A stretch of DNA of 64,000 nucleotides. Source: Polynucleobacter sp. AP-Reno-20A-A9. GTDB taxonomy: Bacteria; Pseudomonadota; Gammaproteobacteria; Burkholderiales; Burkholderiaceae. Shown piece by piece: positions 50,201 through 56,240 of this stretch; position 1 is the first letter of the stretch; every line of letters starts with the position of its first letter. Location: the NCBI RefSeq assembly GCF_018882085.1, contig NZ_JACVPB010000004.1, positions 62,001 to 126,000 of the forward strand. The letters run 5' to 3'. Below the pieces are notes generated by a model. The model had not been told where the DNA came from. It searched no databases and was given only the letters and a program-made list of their open reading frames with translations. The position numbers were made by a program, and so were the translations under genes.

Positions 50201-51684
50201 CCAGTAACTGATAATCCAAACCCGCCGTCACCGCCGTTGTAACCACTCGCCCCAAGACCGCCTGCACCACCAGCAATGATGCCGCCTAAGTTATTGCTTA
50301 CCGTAATTGTTGCCCCGCTAATGCCCGCGCCACCCTGGGAACCGCCAAAGGCTCCGCTAGACCCATCAGCACCAACGCCGCCAGCAATATCTCCGCCTAA
50401 ATTATTTACCACCGTAAAGCTCGAGCCAAAAATACCAGCGCCACCGGTGGCATTATTTTGAGCAGCGCCACCGAACACGTTTCCGCTATTGGTAACTGTA
50501 AAGCTGCTTCCGTAAATACCTGCGCCAGCATGCGAGTTGGGAGCACCCCCGGTAATATTTCCACTATTGGTTAATGTAAAGTTATTTCCATTTACGCCTG
50601 CGCCCCCAAAAGTACCGTTGATATTTCCCGTTCCATAGTTTGTCAATGTGAAATTAGTGCCTGATACACCGGACCCACCAACTCCATAACCAGCACCAAG
50701 CCCACCAGTAATGCTTCCGCTATTTAATAGTGAAAAACCATTACCCCCAATTGCGTCTGCACCACGTATTGGCCCCAGCTGAGCTCCATAACTACCAGCG
50801 CCCCCGGTTATGACCCCACTCTGACTATTAATTAATGTGAAATTGCTGCCATAAACTCCGGCAGCACCAGCTACACCTGCGCCACCGGCGCCACCAGTAA
50901 TGCTTCCGCTATTTGTTAGAGTAAAACCGCTCCCATCTACACCAACACCGCCGGCTCCAGAGAGTCCTAACCTTATAATCCCACCATTACCTCCCGCTCC
51001 TCCAACGATGTTGTAGGCATTGATTAAGGTTGGGGTTCCAATAATTAAGAGCCCAACGCCACCTCCACCCCCTGCTCCAACTTGAGTTGCACCAGCCGCG
51101 TCAGGTGCGGAGGCGGAACCCCCGCTACCTCCTGTAATATTTCCTGAAATAACACTTCCAACAAAACCAGCACCGCCGCCGCCTCCACCGCCTTGAGCTG
51201 ACAACGAAGGTGAAAAACTGCCTATGCCACCATTGGCACCCAGACTATTTGCTCCACCAACACCCGCAGAACCACCAGCCCCTCCAGCACTATTTCCACC
51301 ATTGCCGGCTCCGCCAGCACCCCCAGAGCCATTACCCAAGCTACCACCTGCACCACCGCCACCGCCAGCAAAACCGTTGAAGTATCCCGCGTTGCCACCA
51401 CTACCCGCGCCCATAACCCCAGGTCCACCCACGCCTGGGTTGACACCAATTGCCGCTGTTCCATTTGCGGCCTGGGACATGACTGGAGGCGAGATAAATG
51501 CAAAACCAATTGCTAGGGCTAAGGGAATAGCCCTAATTGAGAATGGAATTGAAACTGCAACACTCTTCTTTTTGGAAGAAAATGATCTGCCAGCTGCTTT
51601 TTTACCTCTTGATCTAGCTAACTCTGAGACAACTTGCATCACTCCAAGTGATTTATTAAATATTAGGCGATACGTTTTATTCAT
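47203..51684 (-). CDS. Large glycine-rich autotransporter (type V secretion)
   Basis: A 1493-residue surface protein. It opens with an extended signal peptide region (MNKTYRLIFNKSLGVMQVVSE, then a hydrophobic core ending near AWDMTGG on the antisense side, that is VMSQA, about residue 72). Residues about 75-880 are Gly/Ser/Asn-rich repeats, many with the pattern TNSGSITGGAGG or GVSGSNFTLTN, which suggests a long beta-helix. An autotransporter-associated strand repeat (YTGGTTVAGGTLSVGS) follows. The last 270 residues or so are the beta-barrel, ending YTIGL. The passenger is probably exposed at the cell surface. It is cargo of the island, next to the sulfotransferase gene. Confidence 0.9.
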   Translation of the reverse strand: MNKTYRLIFNKSLGVMQVVSELARSRGKKAAGRSFSSKKKSVAVSIPFSIRAIPLALAIGFAFISPPVMSQAANGTAAIGVNPGVGGPGVMGAGSGGNAGYFNGFAGGGGGAGGSLGNGSGGAGGAGNGGNSAGGAGGSAGVGGANSLGANGGIGSFSPSLSAQGGGGGGGAGFVGSVISGNITGGSGGSASAPDAAGATQVGAGGGGGVGLLIIGTPTLINAYNIVGGAGGNGGIIRLGLSGAGGVGVDGSGFTLTNSGSITGGAGGAGVAGAAGVYGSNFTLINSQSGVITGGAGSYGAQLGPIRGADAIGGNGFSLLNSGSITGGLGAGYGVGGSGVSGTNFTLTNYGTGNINGTFGGAGVNGNNFTLTNSGNITGGAPNSHAGAGIYGSSFTVTNSGNVFGGAAQNNATGGAGIFGSSFTVVNNLGGDIAGGVGADGSSGAFGGSQGGAGISGATITVSNNLGGIIAGGAGGLGASGYNGGDGGFGLSVTGGTSNNISNHGSINGGAGGYNQSSTGGAGGIGVSILSGSSASAISNSGSIVGGTGGTSFSSLGGNGGIGLSGSNFSLTNYSGGSILGGSGAISLGGSGSGNGGVALSGSSFTLINSGGITGGGGGNGSSNVTGNPSASQITTAGYGAASISISGAGAVISNAGSITGGAGGAGYQDLYLRSWGAAGGVGIGISGSGTTSIANSGLITGGAGGAGHNAFSGGGVGGTAGAGVSVAGSGSTTINNNSGGSITGGAGGGAYFQGGSGAGVAIDGNGTTTITNRGSITGGAGYSGGAGINIGSGAGGSINIINQGIISSGASTRARPAANIVNNSSSLTSFTLSNAQSDLTFSGSLPKNYNIILGTNANTYGKLAASSVTNWDGGTGTTNFGIYSGLVKSSSYLNVISGVDAGLLTSSSFTGTYGGYLYNLVLEAGTAGTTNMWDLLFPSYVASSNIVTNSGNYLSDVGNTLNPVFAGGTLTLLNGDNSNQAFAVNSSGGTITSPSGGSATLSGVFSGPGAMTFNGTGTTYMNGVNTYTGGTTVAGGTLSVGSSEANNTARLAGDVTVQAAGTLAGHGGVGGNVTNSGRVAPGGSIGTLSVAGNYVQTAGGTLSTSITPTANSVLAVAGTASLAGGFVIDATSGTYTKRTYTVLTSSGLTGKFSGLTGNLASYSTLNSALSYDLNNAYLTLSAGTVDTQQSLVNTAAVLQGIYTLQNSVLANSFAYDCNVFGANDVCVSVGGRNTAVQSEGINNTSGLLIAAYRPHANYRIGAYADQNLSTNSPGGTVKLGNNSPLIGLFSAWNERLDGTGTEVKVSAAYGQKNTTVTRSVVGTSDPGTGSSNLISQGAQIQAKYGFAVLPEVIVSPYVGMRYTQNNMGGYTEGASSTVTAPLTYSALNTNATTALAGLGASYRFIPKATVYASAGVETDTNTANGTYSATGVTGLTPINFNANPVKTRPTATIGAYYDVEKNQRVGINGIYRQEPFQAVSTTTVMATYTIGL

Positions 51685-51712
51685 GGGAAGCTTTTAATGT
51701 GTTGAATGCTTT

Positions 51713-52534
51713 TTAGGCAATAGTGATGCCACTACGGCGAACTGTCTGATTTTTCCAAAAGGCATCATTTTCAAATCGCTTAAATAAATCAGGCGGCAAA
51801 ATACTAGTTCGCTCATTTTGAGCAACATTTCTTCTCACCTCATGCAATCCAGGTGTACCAGCCTTTTTATCAAACTCAGACGCATCAAATTCGACATTAT
51901 TGAAGTCATGTTTATATAGTGGCTGTCCAATAAAGTCATAAACAGCAGCCAATGTTTTTTGGGGATCTTTGACCAATGATTCATACTGAACCAACATTAA
52001 TCGGTTGGCTGCATAGTCTCCAAAGTAGGCCTCTTTCAGCGCGTTATACGCATAACCTACCATGCCATCTCCACCAGCGACTCCATCAGCGCGAGAGTAG
52101 ACAGTGCCACCACTTAGATAATTAAAAATAGATGAAGGCTGAAATACGTTACGCTGCACTAAGCGCTCTATGCTATCAATAATCCAAGGCATATTACGGA
52201 CACAAGCAATGACTTTGAATGCTGGATAAAGGGTATTGAGAAGTGGCATGCGAGCACACCAAGCGCGACTAGTATCGAAAATAACATCTGCTTTACTATC
52301 AGCGTAGTAACCCTCAATCACAGAACGGATAATTCGCTCACGCTGAACATCCTCAATAAAAACAGAGTACTCATTCTTGCCGCTCATGTTTTCTAAGAGA
52401 GCTCCAACCATGCCCGCTACCGGGCCACTCATATTGGCTTGAAACTGCGGATTTTGATTTAAAAGAGCAGCGAGCAGAGTGGAGCCGGAGCGAGGTAGCC
52501 CTGAGATAAAGTGAATTGTTTTATTGTTATGCAA
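51713..52534 (-). CDS. PAPS-dependent sulfotransferase family protein
   Basis: A 273-residue cytosolic sulfotransferase. The PAPS 5'-phosphosulfate loop is GLPRSGSTLLAALLN (12-26), and the 3'-phosphate-binding strand is VIACVRNMPWIIDSIERL (about 110-128). No ATG is in frame upstream of the P-loop. The start must be TTG at 52534, an unusual choice that may limit expression. The acceptor is unknown. It is divergent from cysC, which makes its sulfate donor, across an 86-bp gap, so the two form a sulfation unit. Confidence 0.85.
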   Translation of the reverse strand: MHNNKTIHFISGLPRSGSTLLAALLNQNPQFQANMSGPVAGMVGALLENMSGKNEYSVFIEDVQRERIIRSVIEGYYADSKADVIFDTSRAWCARMPLLNTLYPAFKVIACVRNMPWIIDSIERLVQRNVFQPSSIFNYLSGGTVYSRADGVAGGDGMVGYAYNALKEAYFGDYAANRLMLVQYESLVKDPQKTLAAVYDFIGQPLYKHDFNNVEFDASEFDKKAGTPGLHEVRRNVAQNERTSILPPDLFKRFENDAFWKNQTVRRSGITIA

Positions 52535-52620
52535 AGTATGCCCAATGTCGTATAAGCTTTAAGGGTAATAATACCAATAAAAAGTACCTCAATTCTCGAT
52601 TTTTAGGCGCATAAACCCAC

Positions 52621-53157
52621 ATGGCTGCAAATTTACTCAGTTCCAAGCCTACAGTCATTTGGCTGACTGGACTCTCAGGTGCCGGAAAATCCACTATTGC
52701 GAAAGGATTGGAACAAGCATTGCAATCTAAAAATATCCCAGTAAGTATTTTGGATGGCGATGTCCTTCGAGCTACTCTATGTAAAGACCTTGGCTTTAGT
52801 AAAGAAGATCGTATAGAAAACATGCGCCGTACAGCTGCGCTGGCCAAATCACTCTTAGACGAGGGAGACGTAGTGATTGTGGCATTGATTTCACCTTATG
52901 CTCAGGATCGACTAAAGGCGCGACAGCTTTTTCAGGAAAGGCAATTTTTAGAGGTTTTTATAAATACCCCTCTTGAGACTTGCATTCAAAGAGATCCTAA
53001 GGGGCTTTACGCCAAGGCGCTTAAAGGTGAGATTAAAAACTTTACAGGTATAGATGCGCCCTATGAAATACCCAGCAATCCAGAAATTGAATTATTTACA
53101 AAGAATAAGTCAGTCGAAGAATTGGTGAATGAAGTTTTAATATATAAAAGCCTTTAA
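52621..53157 (+). CDS. cysC: Adenylylsulfate (APS) kinase
   Basis: A 178-residue kinase that phosphorylates APS to PAPS, the donor for sulfotransferases. It has Walker A GLSGAGKST (17-25), LDGDVLR (44-50), SPYAQDR (91-97) and the lid RDPKGLYAKALKGEIKNFTG. The length is normal for the stand-alone enzyme. No CysD/CysN partner is nearby. In this context PAPS is probably used for sulfation rather than for assimilation. It begins a compact operon with the P450, ACP and 54471 genes. Confidence 0.93.
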   Translation: MAANLLSSKPTVIWLTGLSGAGKSTIAKGLEQALQSKNIPVSILDGDVLRATLCKDLGFSKEDRIENMRRTAALAKSLLDEGDVVIVALISPYAQDRLKARQLFQERQFLEVFINTPLETCIQRDPKGLYAKALKGEIKNFTGIDAPYEIPSNPEIELFTKNKSVEELVNEVLIYKSL

Positions 53158-53173
53158 ATTAATACACGAATAC

Positions 53174-54214
53174 ATGTCTTACTTACTGCGACTTAGACAA
53201 TTTATTAACCACCCTGAATCACTAGACATGAGTCAAGAGTGGGTAATGCTCGATAAGTCTACTCACCCTGCAATTTTGGTGTACGGCAAAGATCTATCCA
53301 TTGCATTACTCAAGTCAGATAAGGTCGCCCCAACCAATTTCATCGAGTACTATAAAAAATTACTTCAACTATCCAATCAAAACCTTCCAACAATTGACGC
53401 CATCTTTATGTGCTCGCCCGTGCTTCTTCATGGGGATGAACATTCACAGTCGAGAAAGACTTTTTCCAAAAAATATAAGCTAATTGAAGAAAATTTACAA
53501 AACTGGCTCCCAAGCTTTACGTCCGAGTTTTTTTCATTAGTCCCGGGTGATGAAGAAATTAATCCAATTAAATTGGTAGCGAACTATATTGCAGGAATTT
53601 TTCGTACTATTTTAGCCACAGACTTAGGCGTTAGTGTCAGCGAGATCCCATCTTTACCGCCAAAGCTTTTCTTTTTGACTCATCCGCTAGCCAAGGTTAT
53701 TGACGTTGAGGATAGATTAAGAGCGCTCAAAGAGTATCTAGAAAAAACTATGTTGCATCAAGGGAGAGATCTCTCTGAGGTTTGGATACTTTTAGCAATT
53801 ATCGTTGCAGGCTTTGAAGCACTTGAAGGAACGCTGATGTATGGGCTAACGAAGGAGCCAGCATCCCGCGGAACTTGGAAACAAAAAAGTCTGCTTAGAG
53901 AAGCGGCTGCTGTAAATTTTATAGGACGAAGAGCGCTGGAGAATTTCTCAATAGGCAATCTTACGATATCAAAGAACCAGGAGATCTATGTTTGTCCAAC
54001 CTTAGTACATAGATATATGGATGCAAAGAATCTAGCCAACATTAATAACTCCTTTTCTTTTGGAAAAGGCGCTCATACTTGCATTGGCCAAGTGATTTCA
54101 ACAGCAGTTATCAACTCTTTTTTTGCTGAATGGTCTTTATTTGTGGAGCGTCACCCAAAAATAGCCGCAGTAAAATACACCAGAGACTTTAACTTAACAT
54201 TTACCTTAAGATAA
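53174..54214 (+). CDS. Atypical short cytochrome P450
   Basis: A 346-residue P450-like protein, about 50 residues shorter than usual. The heme loop FGKGAHTCIG (296-305) supplies the thiolate Cys303. The I-helix AGFEALEGTL (212-221) and the C-helix HGDEHSQSRK (86-95, the DPPEHTRLR counterpart) are recognisable. The K-helix ExxR motif reads SLLR (239-242), with Ser in place of the near-invariant Glu, and the J-helix region before it is short. Either the chemistry is unusual or the protein is degenerate. The ACP gene starts 2 nt after the stop, suggesting an ACP-bound substrate. Confidence 0.8.
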   Translation: MSYLLRLRQFINHPESLDMSQEWVMLDKSTHPAILVYGKDLSIALLKSDKVAPTNFIEYYKKLLQLSNQNLPTIDAIFMCSPVLLHGDEHSQSRKTFSKKYKLIEENLQNWLPSFTSEFFSLVPGDEEINPIKLVANYIAGIFRTILATDLGVSVSEIPSLPPKLFFLTHPLAKVIDVEDRLRALKEYLEKTMLHQGRDLSEVWILLAIIVAGFEALEGTLMYGLTKEPASRGTWKQKSLLREAAAVNFIGRRALENFSIGNLTISKNQEIYVCPTLVHRYMDAKNLANINNSFSFGKGAHTCIGQVISTAVINSFFAEWSLFVERHPKIAAVKYTRDFNLTFTLR

Positions 54215-54216
54215 AA

Positions 54217-54459
54217 ATGTCATTAGAAGAAAGTATTGATCAAAATTTGCTTTTAAAAATTGTGGATCAAGCCCAAGTGATCAGCATTCCAGCTTGTGGT
54301 GCGCTTATGAAATCTATCTCAGAATTAGGAATTGACTCATTGCAATTAATTAGCCTATCTGTTGCACTTGAAGATTCATGTAAGTTAACTATAGATATAG
54401 ATCGCTTGACTGATAAATCCACACTAGGCGACTTACTGAATAATTTAAAACCCCTGTAA
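54217..54459 (+). CDS. Acyl carrier protein
   Basis: An 80-residue ACP-type protein. The phosphopantetheine attachment motif ELGIDSLQLISL puts the modified Ser at 41, in the usual helix-II position. It is a second, specialised ACP rather than the fatty-acid AcpP, judged by its divergent sequence and context. It is tightly coupled to the P450 gene (2-nt gap) and precedes the 54471 gene by 11 nt. It probably carries the substrate of these enzymes. No adenylation or ketosynthase gene is nearby to load it. Confidence 0.85.
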   Translation: MSLEESIDQNLLLKIVDQAQVISIPACGALMKSISELGIDSLQLISLSVALEDSCKLTIDIDRLTDKSTLGDLLNNLKPL

Positions 54460-54470
54460 TTTATCGCCCC

Positions 54471-55244
54471 ATGGATCCTTACCAAGGCTTTTCCTCCCTT
54501 ATTGCAATAATTGAGACTGCAGTAAGTAGCGCACTCTCAACTAACCCCACTCCCGCTAGAGGAGAGTTATTTTCGGCGACCTGGAAATTAGTTGGCAATA
54601 ATCTAGAGGCTCACCAACTTCTACCAAATGGCAATCTTTTTTGCGATACACAGTTAACGAAAAATGAGCTATTACTACTCCTAATTATCCAAATCATTAG
54701 GCGGCAAGGTTTTGATTCATATCCAATAATTCACCTTTCCAATAAAAAAATATTTGAAGAGCTTGGTCGGCTAAATGGTTCGGCCACTATTTGCGGCGTA
54801 CATACGGGCTTTGCATTTTTGCCTAGCATCATGGCTCAATTTAATCGAAAAATATCTATTATTTCTTCGGATGAATCAATCAGGGATACATTGACGCGTT
54901 CAGGCCCAAGCGGAAATATTGAGGTAATTCCGAGCGACTTATTTTCCTTTATACGCCTCAGGGATTCAATGACAAAGGGCAATTTATGCGTCTGCTCAGT
55001 TGATTACTCAGATGGAAAAAAGTTTAGGTACATAAGTCCAAGCTTATTTGAATTTTCCATTCAAAATGGGTTCTCAATTTATTTTTTTAAAAGCGAAGTA
55101 AATTCAGATGGATCAGTATCGGTAGATTTACTAAAATCTCAACATGATAAGGACCTATATAAATCTGCTGCAGAGTTCATTTATTACATCACCTTGAATC
55201 AAAATCCGAAGCGAGAGCTATCAATTAAACACATAACTGACTAA
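54471..55244 (+). CDS. Unrecognised protein, possibly acyltransferase-like
   Basis: A 257-residue protein without a signal peptide. The central part, TICGVHTGFAFLPSIMAQFNRKISIIS, then LCVCSVDYSDGKKF, loosely recalls the LpxL/HtrB lysophospholipid-acyltransferase fold, where H-x4-D/E is catalytic. His111 is present, but the acidic partner position is Phe116, so the match is weak. It is the last gene of the cysC-P450-ACP operon. Acting on an ACP-bound acyl group would fit, but this is inference. Confidence 0.5.
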   Translation: MDPYQGFSSLIAIIETAVSSALSTNPTPARGELFSATWKLVGNNLEAHQLLPNGNLFCDTQLTKNELLLLLIIQIIRRQGFDSYPIIHLSNKKIFEELGRLNGSATICGVHTGFAFLPSIMAQFNRKISIISSDESIRDTLTRSGPSGNIEVIPSDLFSFIRLRDSMTKGNLCVCSVDYSDGKKFRYISPSLFEFSIQNGFSIYFFKSEVNSDGSVSVDLLKSQHDKDLYKSAAEFIYYITLNQNPKRELSIKHITD

Positions 55245-55560
55245 CGGACTCCTAATGGCCGTTCTCTGCCACCCTATCTGCCCTATTTCGGATTTTTCAA
55301 TGTCCGCATAACACCTGATAAAAGCCGCCCGACCGTCGCGATAAGTGACACTCGATAGTCGGGTCGAACCGACACTAAATCGTTAGGGTCAAAATTCCAT
55401 CAAAATCACCCAGTCGCAGGGTCGCACATAGTCCTTAGGATCGCCTACGCTAGACTCAAGGCTACCCAAACGCCAGCAAAGCCCAAGGCATGACACCCCA
55501 CAATCAAGCCAATAGAACAGCCTGAAACAATCCTAGAACGGCATTAAACAAGAGAAAGAG
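55245..55560. other. Gene-free right end of the island
   Basis: About 316 bp between the last cargo gene and the right attachment repeat. It contains hairpin repeat copy 5 (55356-55376). No convincing gene or T-tract terminator was seen. Confidence 0.5.
55356..55376 (+). repeat. Island hairpin repeat, copy 5
   Basis: GTCGG and CCGAC (55358-55362 and 55369-55373) around GTCGAA, followed by ACTA. The orientation matches the other four copies. It lies about 185 bp inside the right attachment repeat. Confidence 0.75.
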
Positions 55561-55639
<79 letters not shown>

Positions 55640-55675
55640 TTATATGCTGGGTATATCTAGAACAATAAGGGAAAG

Positions 55676-55752
55676 TGGTCGGAGTACAAGGATTCGAACC
55701 TTGGACCCCCTGCTCCCAAAGCAGGTGCGCTACCAGGCTGCGCTACACTCCG
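55676..55752 (-). tRNA. tRNA-Pro (TGG)
   Basis: A 77-nt cloverleaf on the minus strand. The acceptor CGGAGTG pairs with TACTCCG (one wobble), the anticodon TGG lies in TTTGGGA, the T-arm is AGGTTCGAATCCT, and ACCA is encoded. It lies 36 nt upstream of tRNA-Arg, likely in the same transcript. Confidence 0.96.
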
Positions 55753-55763
55753 ACGGAATCGAT

Positions 55764-55793
55764 ATTCTACACCGAGAGCGCCATTCAAGGCAA
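55764..55793 (-). promoter_or_regulatory. Probable promoter of the tRNA-Pro/tRNA-Arg unit
   Basis: On the minus strand TTGCCT (55793-55788) and TAGAAT (55769-55764) are spaced 18 nt apart and lie 12 nt before tRNA-Pro. Confidence 0.55.
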
Positions 55794-55812
55794 ATCCTGT
55801 AAGATTCGTCCC

Positions 55813-56181
55813 ATGGTTGCCTATTTTTCAAGCAAATTTAAGAAGCAGATTCATGCTGCATTTACTGCGGCAGTACTGGTATTTTGCTTGCTAGGCACCC
55901 ACTGGGTAGGCCTCTCACACAGCATCTCTCACGCCGGTATCAAAAATCAAGTCGCCAAAGCCAATGCCTCCACAAATATTGAAAAGAGTTTTAATCACAG
56001 CTCTGATGTTTGTCATTTGTTTGATGCGCTTTCTCTTGCAGGATTTGTGCCCAGCAGTCACGCCAATGCCGAAGTAACTCCAGTAAGCACCCTAGATCTA
56101 CAGAATTCAAACAATCCTTCGTTAAGAAGTTTTGCTGGCAACTCATACTACTCACGCGCTCCCCCAGCTTTCATCCTTTAA
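55813..56181 (+). CDS. DUF2946-like small exported/membrane protein
   Basis: A 122-residue protein with one N-terminal hydrophobic helix (AAFTAAVLVFCLLGTHWVGLSHS, about 15-36), several His residues, and the C-terminal SRAPPAFIL typical of DUF2946-like proteins found beside metal-related TonB receptors. The ATG at 55813 is used; the open frame extends back into tRNA-Pro and is rejected there. It lies 59 nt before the TonB-dependent receptor. A role with metal uptake is inferred from context. Confidence 0.65.
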   Translation: MVAYFSSKFKKQIHAAFTAAVLVFCLLGTHWVGLSHSISHAGIKNQVAKANASTNIEKSFNHSSDVCHLFDALSLAGFVPSSHANAEVTPVSTLDLQNSNNPSLRSFAGNSYYSRAPPAFIL

Positions 56182-56240
56182 AACAATAGCGCTGCATTGC
56201 GCCCCCGTTTTAATCACTCACCATGTTTTGGTGAATTTGG

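Noticed and set aside
49200..51500. Repeated DNA segments in the autotransporter as a possible CRISPR array
   Set aside because: The repeats are in frame, degenerate and encode Gly/Ser/Asn motifs. There is no fixed spacer length and no cas genes.
51224..51697. Proline-rich 157-codon plus-strand reading frame opposite the autotransporter N-terminus
   Set aside because: It is the antisense of Gly-rich codons (GGN read as NCC), one of several such mirror frames along 48.5-51.7 kb. It has no binding site.
55675..55812. N-terminal extension of the DUF2946-like gene back to 55675
   Set aside because: It runs through tRNA-Pro. The ATG at 55813 gives a normal hydrophobic N-terminus.
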